A stretch of 42,931 bases of DNA from Fibrobacterota bacterium (GCA_023249635.1 JAHFCH010000027.1:1-42931), one strand, 5' to 3'. Counted from the stretch's first letter, positions 15,994-24,766 are shown. Made by a program: numbers and translations. The notes: generated by a model from the sequence alone, not told the origin.

Positions 15994-16565
15994 AGTACTG
16001 CATTTTCGGCGGTTCCTTCGACCCTCCCCACGAGGGCCATCGGCATCTGGCCCGCGCCGCCGCAGCCTCCCTTTCCCTTGATCAAATCCTCTGGGTGCCC
16101 GCCCAGGACCCACCGCATAAAACCGCTCCCGGTACCCCGTTCCCGCATCGACTCGCATTGGCCAAACTCGCTATCGCGGGCATGCCCGGCCAAGCGGTTT
16201 CGGACATCGAAGCGGACCTGCCTACGCCCTCCTACTCCCTGAATACCATCCGCGCCCTGAAATCGCGCTATGGCGCCGCGCACTCCTGGCACTTTCTGGT
16301 GGGCGCGGATAATTGGGCCATCTTCCCGAAATGGCATCAGCCTGACGAGGTGCTCAAAGCGGCCACCCTGGTGGTGTACCCCCGCGCGGGCTCGGAGATA
16401 GGCGCCTTGCCGCCCGGAGTGCTCCGCCTGGATATGGATCAGGTTCCCGGAAGTTCCACGGAAATCCGCGCGGCCCTGGCCGCAGGCCGCGATCCCGACG
16501 CGGCGGGCCTACTGCCTGGCTTGCGCGATTACGTCCGGGTCAATCACCTGTACGGTGCGCAATGA
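15990..16565 (+). CDS. nadD: Nicotinate-nucleotide adenylyltransferase
   Basis: 191 residues from a GTG that overlaps the bamD stop as GTGA. The nucleotidyltransferase motif GGSFDPPHEGH is at residues 6-16 and the second motif GSSTEIR is near the C-terminus, as in NadD. It forms deamido-NAD from nicotinate mononucleotide and ATP in NAD biosynthesis. The position between bamD and an exported protein is not an obvious functional link. The next gene starts within its stop codon (ATGA). Confidence 0.9.
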   Translation: MKYCIFGGSFDPPHEGHRHLARAAAASLSLDQILWVPAQDPPHKTAPGTPFPHRLALAKLAIAGMPGQAVSDIEADLPTPSYSLNTIRALKSRYGAAHSWHFLVGADNWAIFPKWHQPDEVLKAATLVVYPRAGSEIGALPPGVLRLDMDQVPGSSTEIRAALAAGRDPDAAGLLPGLRDYVRVNHLYGAQ

Positions 16566-17611
16566 ATTCCAGCGCGCGACTCGCTCCCCTGCCCGCCCTG
16601 CTGGTTGCCGCCGTATTGGCAACCGCCGGCGGCCTCGCGCGGGCCCAAAGCGCGGATGCGCTGCCGGCCTTCAAGACCGATTCGGCGGCCCAGGATCCCT
16701 TCAAAAAAGCCGAAGCGGCGCCCGCTCCCTGGTCCGGAAACCCCACCGGGACCGCCGCCAAGCCGGACACCGGAAACCGGCGTGATACCGTAACGGCCCG
16801 GTTAACCAAGCGGCATCCCGCGATATCGGTATGGCTGGGAGCCGACTTTTCCGATCTGGACGCGAAAAACGCTTTCAACGCGTCCCTTAAGGCGCGCACC
16901 GACCGGGATTCCCTGGAAACGCTGCAGGGCTACGAATCCGTCCAGCTCGCCTTCCCGGGCGGGCTCCAGGCGGTGCTACCCCTGGGACCCTGGTTCGACG
17001 CCGTAGCCAAGACCCGCTCCTTCTGGTCCAAGCAAACCGCCATCTTGGGGGACAAGAACAAGCGGGCGGCCGGCGAGGAATGGTATACATCGCAGGCCAA
17101 CCTGGGTGGCTTAGGGCTGCGCTACTACGTGCCTCCCTCCCTGCTTTCCGTGACCGGAGTCTTGGGAGTCTACTTCCAGGGGGTTTGGCTGTGGAACCTG
17201 GGCGGCACGGAAATCTATACCCCGTACGGATCCGCTCCCGCGCGCTTTGAACCCCTCGGATCCGGATACGATCTCCAATTCGGTTTGCAGCACTCGCTAA
17301 GCGGGCCATGGCAAATGGCGATTTCCATCGGGTTCGTGCAGCAAGATCTCACCTCGGATCGCAACTGGAGCCATATCCTCCGGGATGCGGCGCCTGCAGG
17401 CCATGTGCATTGGAGCAGTTCGGCGGCGCAAGCCAATCTCGCGCTCTGGTACCATTTCGGGGTGCCGGCGGATAGCGTCAAATCCGGCGCTGCCGCGGCC
17501 GCCGCGAAGCCGAATCCGCCTGCCGCACCGGTCCCGGTCCCCGATTCGACGGCCAATCCCGCGGTGGCGCCACCCGCAGCCCCTGTCCCCAAGGGGCCTG
17601 GCGGGCTTTGA
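16562..17611 (+). CDS. Exported protein, probable outer-membrane beta-barrel
   Basis: 349 residues, family not recognised. A signal peptide occupies about 1-29 (Ala-rich core, ending ARAQS). Residues about 30-75 are low-complexity. The middle (about 80-300) has alternating aromatic and hydrophobic strands with Gly turns, such as GVYFQGVWLWNLGG and QMAISIGFVQQDL, which fits a small barrel. The C-terminal 45 residues are Ala/Pro-rich (PPAAPVPVP type) and end in GPGGL, so the barrel does not finish with the usual terminal aromatic. ATGA overlap with nadD indicates co-transcription. Confidence 0.55.
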   Translation: MNSSARLAPLPALLVAAVLATAGGLARAQSADALPAFKTDSAAQDPFKKAEAAPAPWSGNPTGTAAKPDTGNRRDTVTARLTKRHPAISVWLGADFSDLDAKNAFNASLKARTDRDSLETLQGYESVQLAFPGGLQAVLPLGPWFDAVAKTRSFWSKQTAILGDKNKRAAGEEWYTSQANLGGLGLRYYVPPSLLSVTGVLGVYFQGVWLWNLGGTEIYTPYGSAPARFEPLGSGYDLQFGLQHSLSGPWQMAISIGFVQQDLTSDRNWSHILRDAAPAGHVHWSSSAAQANLALWYHFGVPADSVKSGAAAAAAKPNPPAAPVPVPDSTANPAVAPPAAPVPKGPGGL

Positions 17612-17671
17612 TCCCGTCCCGGTCCCGTCCTGATCCCATCCGTTTTCAGCCCTATTTTCCGGCCTTCCAAA

Positions 17672-17700
17672 TTGACGTGCCTCCCCTGCGGGGCTATTTT
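17672..17700 (+). promoter_or_regulatory. Promoter for purC operon
   Basis: TTGACG (17672-17677), exactly 17 bases, then TATTTT (17695-17700). The -10 ends six bases before the purC ATG, implying a leaderless mRNA. The spacer contains CCCC-TGC-GGGG, which with the TATTTTTG run also resembles a short terminator for the upstream gene; the two readings are not exclusive. Confidence 0.6.
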
Positions 17701-17706
17701 TGAGGT

Positions 17707-18600
17707 ATGAGTTCCCCCGCCACCGCCAGTCCTCCTCCCATCACCGAAATCCCCCTCTTCGCGCGGGGCAAGGTGCGAGATGTTTACGACCTGGGGGACA
17801 AGCTCCTGATGGTGGCTACCGACCGGCTCTCCGCATTCGATGTCGTGCTCCCGACCCCGATCCCCGGCAAGGGCGCCATCCTCACCCAGCTCTCGGTGTT
17901 CTGGTTCCAATACCTGGGAGTACCCAGCCATTTCATTTCGGCTGAGCTGAAAGATCTCCCCGCCTCGCTGGCCAAGCATCACGAATATTTACGTGGTCGA
18001 TTCATGTTGGTGAAGAAAGCCAAGCGCTTCGATGTCGAATGCGTCGCCCGCGGCTATCTGACCGGTTCCGGCTGGAAGGATTACAAGGCCACCGGTTCGG
18101 TATGCGGACATGCGCTACCCCCGGGACTGAAGCAAAGCTGCAAACTGGATCCCCCTCTCTTCACGCCCGCGGCCAAGAACGATATCGGCCACGATGAGAA
18201 CATCGACTTCGCGACCACGGAGAAGATGATCGGCAAGGCGGCGGCGGAAGAACTCCGCGAGCTCACCCTGGGCATCTACGCCCGCGCCCGCGACTATTCC
18301 GCTCAGAAGGGCGTGATTCTTGCCGACACCAAATTCGAGTTCGGAGTGGTGGACGGCAAAACCATCCTCATCGACGAAGTGCTTACTCCCGATTCTTCGC
18401 GCTTCTGGCCCGCCGCCGGGTACGCCGAAGGCCGCGAGCAGGACAGTTTCGACAAGCAATACGTGCGCGACTACCTGACCGGGTTGGATTGGGAAAAGAC
18501 CTACCCCGGACCCGCATTGCCCGAGGACGTGGTCCACAACACGCGCCGCAAATACCTGGAAGCCTACAAGCTCCTGACCGGAAAGGAATTTCGTGATTGA
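17707..18600 (+). CDS. purC: SAICAR synthase
   Basis: 297 residues. The family start (LFARGKVRDVYDLGDKLLMVATDRLSAFD) and the ATP-site GKGAILTQLS are clear, and VDGKTILIDEVLTPDSSRFWP is the conserved C-terminal signature. The enzyme joins aspartate to CAIR in step 8 of purine synthesis in the cytoplasm. The length is that of the longer class rather than the 237-residue E. coli form. It is first in purC-purH-smg-trmFO and overlaps purH by eight bases. Confidence 0.95.
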   Translation: MSSPATASPPPITEIPLFARGKVRDVYDLGDKLLMVATDRLSAFDVVLPTPIPGKGAILTQLSVFWFQYLGVPSHFISAELKDLPASLAKHHEYLRGRFMLVKKAKRFDVECVARGYLTGSGWKDYKATGSVCGHALPPGLKQSCKLDPPLFTPAAKNDIGHDENIDFATTEKMIGKAAAEELRELTLGIYARARDYSAQKGVILADTKFEFGVVDGKTILIDEVLTPDSSRFWPAAGYAEGREQDSFDKQYVRDYLTGLDWEKTYPGPALPEDVVHNTRRKYLEAYKLLTGKEFRD

Positions 18601-20269
18601 CGCCGATAAAAGCGCGGAGCGTGGAGTTGCTTCGGCAACTCCGGAGCGCCGCGCCTTGAAGAAGACCGCCCTCCTGAGCGTATCCGATAAGACAGGATTG
18701 CTCGAATTCGCCCAAGGCTTGAACGCGTTGGGCGTGCGCATACTCAGCACGGGCGGGACTTTGAAGTTCCTGAAGGACAAGGGCATTCCGGCGGTCGCCA
18801 TTTCGGAGCATACCGGTTCGCCGGAAATCCTGGATGGGCGCGTGAAGACCTTGCATCCGCGCATCCATGGCGGCTTGCTGGGCGTGCGCGACAGCGCCGA
18901 GCATCAGCAACAAATGCGCGAGAACGGCATCGAAGCCATCGACATCGTTGCCGTCAACCTCTACCCTTTCCGCGAGACCGTGGCCAAGCCCGACGTCAAG
19001 CTCGAGGATGCCATCGAGAACATCGACATCGGCGGGCCGGCCATGCTGCGCTCCTCGGCCAAGAACTACCGCTTCGTCACCGTGGCCTGCGATCCGGTGG
19101 ACTACCCCCAGGTGCTGGCCGAGCTCCAGCGCGAAGGGGACACCTCCCCCGCCACCCGCCAGGCCCTGGCCCTGAAGGTTTTCCGCCATACCGCGGATTA
19201 CGATTCCGCCATCGACGAATTCCTCTCCGGCGCCCTGGCCAAGTCGCCTTCCCTGCGCTTGTCCTTCGTGGAAGGCAAGACCCTGCGCTACGGCGAGAAC
19301 GATCACCAGAAGGCCATGTTCTTCCTGGAGAAGGATGCGCGCACGGGGAAGGAACCCAATATCGGCTCGGCCAAGCAATTGCATGGCAAGGAACTGAGCT
19401 TCAATAACCTGGTGGACGCGGACGCGGCATTGGAATCGGCGCGCGAACTGCAAGGCGACCCTGCCGTCTCCATCATCAAGCATATGAACCCGTGCGGCTA
19501 CGCCACGGGCGCCACCCTGGCCGAGGCCTTCGAGGCCGCCTGGGAAGGCGATCCGGTTTCCGCTTTCGGATCGGTAATCGCGGTGACGCGCCAAGTGGAC
19601 CTGGCCACGGCGGAGAAGCTCAAGGGCCGCTTCGTGGAATTGCTCATCGCGCCCGGGTTCGCCCCCGACGCGCTGGAATACCTGCAGAAGAAGAGCAAGG
19701 ACATCCGCCTGCTGGACATCGGCAGGCTGGAGCCCGCCTCCGATCGCAAGGTTTACAAGCATATCCTGGGCGGCATGCTGGTACAGGATCGGGACGTGGA
19801 GCTCAACCGCAAATGGGAATCCCCCACCGTCGCCAAGCTGCCCGAATCCCTTAAGGCCTTGGCCCAGTTCACCTGGAAAGCCTGCAAGCACGTGAAATCG
19901 AACGCCATCGTCATCGGGCACGAATACGCGCCCGGTCGCTTCACCTTGATCGGCATGGGTCCCGGCCAGCCGAACCGGATCGATTCCAATCTCAAGCTCT
20001 GCCAACCGCGGGCGCGGGAAAACCTCAAGCGCGAGGCCGAGCGCAAAGGCGCCGCAGCCGACGCCTACGTCCAGCAAGCACTGTCCAAATGCGTCATGGC
20101 CTCGGACGCCTTCTTCCCCTTCGACGACAATGTGGTGGCGGCCCATGATGGCGGCATCAAATACATCCTCCAGCCCGGTGGATCCCTGCGGGACGTCGAC
20201 GTGGTCGCGACCGCGGACAAGCTGGGCGTGGCCATGGTTTTCACGGGGACGCGGCATTTCCGGCACTGA
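18593..20269 (+). CDS. purH: Bifunctional AICAR formyltransferase / IMP cyclohydrolase
   Basis: 558 residues from a GTG inside the purC stop region. The N-terminal IMP cyclohydrolase domain starts at [13 protein letters not shown] (about residue 23) and includes STGGT and GGRVKTLHP-like [14 protein letters not shown]. The transformylase domain shows [21 protein letters not shown] and SDAFFPF. It performs the last two steps of purine synthesis. About 20 extra N-terminal residues are encoded by a strong hairpin (18612-18654), so a TTG at 18656, directly before the conserved domain, is an alternative start that would leave the hairpin untranslated. Confidence 0.95.
   Translation: MIDADKSAERGVASATPERRALKKTALLSVSDKTGLLEFAQGLNALGVRILSTGGTLKFLKDKGIPAVAISEHTGSPEILDGRVKTLHPRIHGGLLGVRDSAEHQQQMRENGIEAIDIVAVNLYPFRETVAKPDVKLEDAIENIDIGGPAMLRSSAKNYRFVTVACDPVDYPQVLAELQREGDTSPATRQALALKVFRHTADYDSAIDEFLSGALAKSPSLRLSFVEGKTLRYGENDHQKAMFFLEKDARTGKEPNIGSAKQLHGKELSFNNLVDADAALESARELQGDPAVSIIKHMNPCGYATGATLAEAFEAAWEGDPVSAFGSVIAVTRQVDLATAEKLKGRFVELLIAPGFAPDALEYLQKKSKDIRLLDIGRLEPASDRKVYKHILGGMLVQDRDVELNRKWESPTVAKLPESLKALAQFTWKACKHVKSNAIVIGHEYAPGRFTLIGMGPGQPNRIDSNLKLCQPRARENLKREAERKGAAADAYVQQALSKCVMASDAFFPFDDNVVAAHDGGIKYILQPGGSLRDVDVVATADKLGVAMVFTGTRHFRH
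18612..18654 (+). other. Strong two-stem hairpin with TTCG tetraloop in the purH 5' end
   Basis: A perfect 8-bp stem GGAGTTGC/GCAACTCC (18623-18630 / 18635-18642) closes a TTCG tetraloop. After an internal loop a second 6-bp stem GCGCGG/CCGCGC (18612-18617 / 18649-18654) continues it. It lies in or just before the purH reading frame and would encode residues 7-21 there. Confidence 0.75.
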
Positions 20270-20276
20270 GCAAAGC

Positions 20277-20741
20277 ATGATCGATATCAACCCCCAACTG
20301 CAAACCAAGATCTTCGACTCGCTGTTGCTGCATATGAAGGCGGAGCGACAGGGCGGCGCATACGCGAACGGGGCCGCCGCGGGAGCCTTGTCGACGGAAT
20401 GGGACAGCCTGGCCGAGGATTTGCGCAAGCTGGGGCTCAATAAGACCACGGCGGATGCGCTGGTCTCCTGGGTCACCTCCCAAGCGGAACAGAGCCGCAC
20501 CACTCCCGTCAAGATCCGCGTCCTGCATCCCATGGAGCGGGAATTCATTTCCATCGAAGCCTACGATTACCTGCTCGAGCTGTACCGGCTCGGCCTCATC
20601 GGGCCGCCCCAACTGGAGATGCTCATCGAGAATTGCGCCTTCCTCACTTCCCTGCCGGCCACGCGCGCGCAAATCGCCAAGATGGCACTGCGCGCCTTCA
20701 CGGAAATCCTGGAAATGCAGGGGTTGGGTTCGAGCCATTGA
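20277..20741 (+). CDS. smg: Smg/DUF494 family protein
   Basis: 154 residues. Alignment by eye with E. coli Smg shows the N-terminal helix, the [21 protein letters not shown] segment (Smg: LEQDL..AGF...I..ALLWL), the strand [13 protein letters not shown] in place of MRIYTPEE, and a long helical C-terminus with [14 protein letters not shown]. The family function is unknown; Smg genes often neighbour dprA and topA. The ATG lies seven bases after the purH stop. The trmFO TTG start overlaps its stop as TTGA. The longest frame begins inside purH and is rejected. Confidence 0.65.
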   Translation: MIDINPQLQTKIFDSLLLHMKAERQGGAYANGAAAGALSTEWDSLAEDLRKLGLNKTTADALVSWVTSQAEQSRTTPVKIRVLHPMEREFISIEAYDYLLELYRLGLIGPPQLEMLIENCAFLTSLPATRAQIAKMALRAFTEILEMQGLGSSH

Positions 20742-22048
20742 GCGTACGCGTCATCGGCGGCGGCCTTTCCGGGTGCGAAGCCTCCCTGCAATTGGCCGAT
20801 GCCGGCCTCGATGTCGAATTATGGGAGATGCGTCCGCGCGTTTCCACCCCGGCGCATAAAACCGGCAACCTGGCGGAACTTGTCTGCTCCAACAGCTTCA
20901 AGGGCCTGGCCCTCACCTCGGCCCATGGCCTGTTCAAGGCTGAGCTTAGGCATTACGGCTCGCGCCTGCTGGCCCTGGCCGAAGAAGCCAGGGTTCCCGC
21001 CGGGGAAAGCCTGGCCATCGATCGCGAAGTCTTTTCCGCGGCGGTCGAGCGCGCCATCGGCAGCCATCCCCGCATCAAACTGGTCCGGGAAGAAGCCGTG
21101 GAACTGGATCCCGCGCAATCGACCATCATCGCCACCGGCCCGCTTAGTTCCGATCGCTTGACCCAGGCCCTGTTCGCCTTGATCGGATCGGAACGGCTGT
21201 ACTTCTTCGATTCCATCGCGCCCGTGGTCGAGCTGGACAGTCTGGACCTGGATCAGTGCTTCGCCAAGAACCGGTGGGATAAGGGCCAGGAGCCCGACTT
21301 CCTGAACTGCCCGCTCGACAAGGAAACCTATTTCGCTTTCGTGGAGGCCCTGCGCGCGGCCGACACGGTCGAGCCCAAGCCCTTCGAAAAGGGCCAGCTC
21401 TTCGAGGGCTGCCTGCCCGTCGAGGAGATGGCCCGCCGCGGCGTGGAAACCCTGCGCTTCGGTCCCATGCGGCCCATCGGCCTGCGCGATCCGCGCACGG
21501 ACAAGAACCCCTACGCGGTAATCCAATTGCGCGCCGAAAACAAGCAACGCAGCCTGTATAACCTGGTAGGCTTCCAGACGCGCCTGAAATGGGGCACGCA
21601 GAAAACCATCTTCTCCCTGGTGCCGGCCTTGAAGGAAGCCGCCTTCGCCCGCTTCGGCGCCATGCATCGCAACACCTTCCTCAATTCCCCCCAAGTTCTC
21701 GAACCCTCGCTGCGCATCAAAGGCACGCGTATTTTCTGCGCGGGCCAATTGACCGGCGCCGAAGGTTATACCGAGGCCATCGGGACCGGTATGTACGCCG
21801 CCTCCCAGATGCTCGCCGAATTGCGCGGTGAATCATCCGCGGTCTGGCCGGAAGCAACCTGCCTGGGCGCGTTGACGCGCCAGCTTACCGATCCCAATCC
21901 CGATTTCCAGCCCATGAATTTCAACTTCGGCCTGCTCCCCCGGCAGGATACCGCGCATAAGAAAGACCGTAAGGCGGCCCAGATCTCGGCCTGTCAGACC
22001 GCCTGGGAGGGCTACTCCCCGTGGGCGTCCCGTAGGATGCCGATTTAA
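20738..22048 (+). CDS. trmFO: Methylenetetrahydrofolate-tRNA-(uracil-5-)-methyltransferase TrmFO
   Basis: 436 residues starting with TTG that overlaps the smg stop. The FAD-binding VRVIGGGLSGCEAS begins two residues in, so an upstream ATG inside smg is unnecessary. Family signatures TPAHKTGNLAELVCSNSFK, FDSIAPVV and FCAGQLTGAEGYTEAIGTG are present. The enzyme makes 5-methyluridine at position 54 of tRNA using methylenetetrahydrofolate and FADH2. This folate-using enzyme sits with purH, which also uses a folate one-carbon donor, though tRNA modification and purine synthesis are otherwise separate. Confidence 0.95.
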   Translation: MSVRVIGGGLSGCEASLQLADAGLDVELWEMRPRVSTPAHKTGNLAELVCSNSFKGLALTSAHGLFKAELRHYGSRLLALAEEARVPAGESLAIDREVFSAAVERAIGSHPRIKLVREEAVELDPAQSTIIATGPLSSDRLTQALFALIGSERLYFFDSIAPVVELDSLDLDQCFAKNRWDKGQEPDFLNCPLDKETYFAFVEALRAADTVEPKPFEKGQLFEGCLPVEEMARRGVETLRFGPMRPIGLRDPRTDKNPYAVIQLRAENKQRSLYNLVGFQTRLKWGTQKTIFSLVPALKEAAFARFGAMHRNTFLNSPQVLEPSLRIKGTRIFCAGQLTGAEGYTEAIGTGMYAASQMLAELRGESSAVWPEATCLGALTRQLTDPNPDFQPMNFNFGLLPRQDTAHKKDRKAAQISACQTAWEGYSPWASRRMPI

Positions 22049-22086
22049 TACCCTTTTTTCCGAATCCCTTTCCTTACACTATCCCT

Positions 22087-23034
22087 ATGGGGATTCTGGT
22101 AGGGGATGTGGTTTCCAAGGCATCGCGTTTCATGCCGGTGGCATTGGCGGCGGTCCTGGCATGCGCCCAGCCGGGATACCCGCAGGCTGCCAAGCCGCGT
22201 GTATTGGTCTTCTTCGGATGCGGCGGATTCGTCCATGCCAGCATTCCCTATATCAATACGATCTGGTTAAAGCTCGCCGCCGAAGAAGGCATTGATATCG
22301 ATACCAGCAGCGTGACCCAGGTCTTCACGCGGGTGAACCTGGACCGTTACGCGGCCGTGCTGTGGAACAACGCCACCCATCCCGGCACCATCATGGATTC
22401 TTCCCAACGCTCCGCTTGGCTCGCCTACGCGCGTAAAGGCGGTTATGTCGGCATGCATGCTGCCGGGGATGTAAGCGATACCTGGCCTGACTACGTCGCC
22501 TATATGGGCGCCACCAACAGCCAGCATTCCTCCACCTTGACCGCCTCGCTTGACGTCGAGCCGGGTCAGGATGCCGCGACCCATCCCATTCTTGTCCATG
22601 CCGGATGGCCCGCGCACCTGCAACTGACGGATGAATGGTACAGTTGGCGCATCAACCCGCGCCTGAATCCGGGCATCCATATCCTATACAGCCTGGACGA
22701 GAAAACCTTTACGCCAGGGGCCTTCATGGGCACCGACCACCCGATCATGTGGTATCGCACCTATCCCGAAGGGGGGCGCATGGTCTACGTGGGAATCGGG
22801 CATAATATCGATCAACTGACGCCGACGCCCGACAAGGGCTATGCGCTGCTGGAAAAGCTGATGCGCGCCTGCCTGCTATGGGCGGTCCATCGCCTTCCCG
22901 AAAGCGGTAACGCGCTCGTAGCGCCGCCCGCCCGCAATCGCTCTCCCCTTCCCCTGCTTTCGCTCGGCCTGGATGGCCGCATGCTCTATTCCCCCGTCAA
23001 CGCGGACCTTTCGGGCCGCCGCTGGGCGCGGTAA
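22087..23034 (+). CDS. Exported ThuA-domain protein
   Basis: 315 residues. A signal peptide occupies about 1-34. The ThuA-like glutamine amidotransferase fold follows: RVLVFFGCGGFVHASIPY, a YAAVLWNN strand, GGYVGMHAAGD, and late HPIMWYRTYPEGGRMVYVGIGH, which are typical of this family. ThuA domains are common in secreted proteins of sugar-degrading bacteria and were first linked to trehalose use; the biochemical role is not established. The last 45 residues are Pro/Arg-rich and unlike the family. A TACACT box ends six bases before the ATG. Confidence 0.8.
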   Translation: MGILVGDVVSKASRFMPVALAAVLACAQPGYPQAAKPRVLVFFGCGGFVHASIPYINTIWLKLAAEEGIDIDTSSVTQVFTRVNLDRYAAVLWNNATHPGTIMDSSQRSAWLAYARKGGYVGMHAAGDVSDTWPDYVAYMGATNSQHSSTLTASLDVEPGQDAATHPILVHAGWPAHLQLTDEWYSWRINPRLNPGIHILYSLDEKTFTPGAFMGTDHPIMWYRTYPEGGRMVYVGIGHNIDQLTPTPDKGYALLEKLMRACLLWAVHRLPESGNALVAPPARNRSPLPLLSLGLDGRMLYSPVNADLSGRRWAR

Positions 23035-23123
23035 CATCCAAGAAACCGGCGTAGCCGGCCCCTATTGGTCCAAACTTCCCAAAGCCGGCCGGCGCGCACG
23101 CAGGCCCGGATGACCCGGAATGC

Positions 23124-23129
23124 TATATT
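23124..23129 (+). promoter_or_regulatory. Extended -10 for the bacilliredoxin gene
   Basis: TGC precedes TATATT directly (TGC at 23121-23123), the extended -10 form that can work without a -35; none is visible. A GGAG Shine-Dalgarno at 23141-23144 lies eight bases before the ATG at 23153. Confidence 0.5.
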
Positions 23130-23152
23130 ATAAGGAAAATGGAGAACCTGAT

Positions 23153-23569
23153 ATGATGTACGATGAAACCATGGTCGCCCCGATGCGCGAAGAATTGACT
23201 GATCTCGGGATCAAGGAAACCCGCTCCGCACTCGAAGTCGATAAGGTGCTCAAGGAAAACAAGGGCACGGTCCTGGTGGTTGTGAACTCGGTATGCGGCT
23301 GCGCGGCCGCCAATGCGCGTCCCGCCGTTACCTTGGCGATGCAGAACAAGAAGCTTCCGGAAACCTCAATCACGGTTTTCGCGGGCAATGATGCCGAGGC
23401 CACCGCCCGGGCCCGTTCCTATTTCGTGGGCTATCAGCCCTCTTCCCCGCAGATCGCGTTGATGAAGGACGGCGAAGTGGCGTTCATGCTGGAGCGGCAC
23501 AATATCTCCGGTCGCAGTGCTGAAGACATCGCCGCCGAAATGGTGGAAGCCTTCGAACAATTCTGCTGA
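23153..23569 (+). CDS. BrxA/BrxB family bacilliredoxin
   Basis: 138 residues. The motif CGC (C48, C50) within NSVCGCAAANARPA, and the opening YDETMVAPMREEL, identify the YphP/YqiW (DUF1094) family. In Bacillus these proteins remove bacillithiol from protein thiols during disulfide stress. The family occurs in organisms with or without bacillithiol, so the thiol partner here is open. The start is set by the GGAG element; ATG codons at 23153 and 23156 are adjacent. It stands alone with its own promoter. Confidence 0.88.
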   Translation: MMYDETMVAPMREELTDLGIKETRSALEVDKVLKENKGTVLVVVNSVCGCAAANARPAVTLAMQNKKLPETSITVFAGNDAEATARARSYFVGYQPSSPQIALMKDGEVAFMLERHNISGRSAEDIAAEMVEAFEQFC

Positions 23570-23620
23570 TCAAACCTACGGTTGATCAATCCTACGATTG
23601 ATCAAACCGACGGTTGATCA
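23568..23620 (+). repeat. 16-bp TGATCA tandem repeat between two convergent genes
   Basis: Three full units and part of a fourth follow the form TTGATCAAACCTACGG with few mismatches, each containing the palindrome TGATCA. The array begins at the bacilliredoxin stop and reaches the stop of the convergent nucleosidase gene. Its inverted symmetry could form alternative hairpins on either strand. Confidence 0.7.
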
Positions 23621-24256
23621 AAGCAGCGCGGCGCGGACCACCGGACGCAAGGCCGGGAAATCCATCGCCATGCGCTCCTTCAATTGGGCGAGCGAGAGCC
23701 GCCCCTCACCTGCCTCTTCCGTGATCACCCTGACTTCCCACCCGGTCTTGCCGCTGCGGCGCAGGCTGCGGTGGAATCCCGCCCCTTCCCACGCCAAAGC
23801 CTTGGCACCGTAGCGTTCCCGCAGTTCGGCCTTCAGCGCCGGATCGAATACGTCTTTGTCCCCTGATAGGATGGGCCCGGTGAGGACACAGCGCGGTTCC
23901 GGGAAGGGACGGCGCGGCCGGAACTCCGGTGGCTTATCGGCGTCGAAATCCCACTCAATGCCAGGATCGGCCAGCACGATGTCCCCAACCCGCAGGGCGG
24001 GGTCCAAAGCGGTGGCCGAACCCAATAGCATGAGGGCGCGGGGATCGAGCGCGTCCGTCAGTATCTGGCAAGCGAGGGCGGCTTCCACCTTTCCCTGTCC
24101 GCATACGGCCAAGCGCCAATCCGGTTCGGATTCGACCTGGAAAACCCTTTGTCCCCGCACCTTGGTTTCCGTGCGCGCCACCCCGGAAGTCCCGGAACCC
24201 GCGCCTCCCAGAAAGGCATCCAGTTCGGCCTGGAAGGGGAAAATCAGCAGTATCAA
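23618..24256 (-). CDS. Nucleoside phosphorylase/MTA-SAH nucleosidase-like protein
   Basis: 212 residues from a TTG that overlaps the ridA stop as TTGA; the longer frame upstream is antisense-like and rejected. The phosphorylase-superfamily pattern is seen in CGQGKVEAALA (G-x-GK-x-A), LLGSATALDPALRVGDIVLAD and AWEGAGFHR, equivalent to the MEGAA ribose-binding segment. These enzymes cleave purine or modified nucleosides. The substrate cannot be assigned; methylthioadenosine/adenosylhomocysteine or futalosine-type substrates are options. The central part is short and diverged. It ends in the tandem repeat. Confidence 0.65.
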   Translation of the reverse strand: MILLIFPFQAELDAFLGGAGSGTSGVARTETKVRGQRVFQVESEPDWRLAVCGQGKVEAALACQILTDALDPRALMLLGSATALDPALRVGDIVLADPGIEWDFDADKPPEFRPRRPFPEPRCVLTGPILSGDKDVFDPALKAELRERYGAKALAWEGAGFHRSLRRSGKTGWEVRVITEEAGEGRLSLAQLKERMAMDFPALRPVVRAALL

Positions 24257-24750
24257 ACGGAGGATCCGGGCGCGGCGGTCACGTTGGCCGCGAGGGCTAC
24301 TTCGAATACCGCTTCGATTTCCACCGCGGCATCCAAAGGCAAAGCGTTGACGCCCACCGCGGCCCGGGCATGGGCGCCGATGTCGCCGTAGATATCGCGG
24401 CAAAGGTCCGAGGCGCCGTTGATGACCTTGGGCTGCTCGGAGAATCCGTCCACGCATTGCACGAATCCGCCCAGACGTACCACGCGGGTTACCTGACCGG
24501 GATCCACTCCGGCGCTAGCCAAGGCGGCAATGGCGTTGAGGAAGCAGATGCGCGCGGCGGCGCGCGCTTGCTCCACGTCCACGTCCCGCCCCACCTTGCC
24601 TTTGCAAGTGAGTTGACCCTCGCGCATGGGCAATTGCCCGGCCACGAAAACCAGGTTTCCGCTACGCACCGCAGGCACGTAGGACCCTTGGGGTTTGGGG
24701 ATGGGAGGAAGCTGCAAACCCAACTCGGCCAGGCGTTTGGCGATGTCCAT
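24253..24750 (-). CDS. RidA family (YjgF/YER057c) protein
   Basis: 165 residues. It has the longer RidA form seen in TdcF-like and imine-deaminase-like paralogues. Conserved segments are SGNLVFVAGQLP, the AARICFLNAIAAL helix, VTRVVRLGGFVQC and HARAAVGVNALPLDAAVEIEAVF, with the arginine that contacts the substrate carboxylate in RAAVG. RidA hydrolyses reactive enamine/imine intermediates released by PLP enzymes. The ATG at 24750 is 24 bases from the divergent tatD start. It is the first gene of a two-gene unit with the nucleosidase-like gene. Confidence 0.88.
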   Translation of the reverse strand: MDIAKRLAELGLQLPPIPKPQGSYVPAVRSGNLVFVAGQLPMREGQLTCKGKVGRDVDVEQARAAARICFLNAIAALASAGVDPGQVTRVVRLGGFVQCVDGFSEQPKVINGASDLCRDIYGDIGAHARAAVGVNALPLDAAVEIEAVFEVALAANVTAAPGSSV

Positions 24751-24766
24751 AGGGGATAAATATATC
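24737..24766 (+). promoter_or_regulatory. Candidate promoter for tatD
   Basis: TTGGCG (24737-24742), 18 bases, then TATATC (24761-24766), ending eight bases before the tatD ATG. The -35 lies inside the first codons of divergent ridA. A near-leaderless transcript would result. Confidence 0.45.

Noticed and set aside
18383-20554. 723-residue open frame antisense to purC, purH and smg
   Set aside because: The sense strand carries complete purC, purH and smg with all motifs. Long antisense frames are expected in GC-rich genes, and its product shows no domain.
22020-22065. Terminator after trmFO
   Set aside because: A GGGAG/CTCCC stem and a T-run are both present but are separated by about 30 bases, so they do not form an intrinsic terminator.
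23120-23152. Upstream ATG at 23120 for the bacilliredoxin
   Set aside because: It lies within the promoter-like TATATT region and ahead of the GGAG element; the family sequence starts at 23153.
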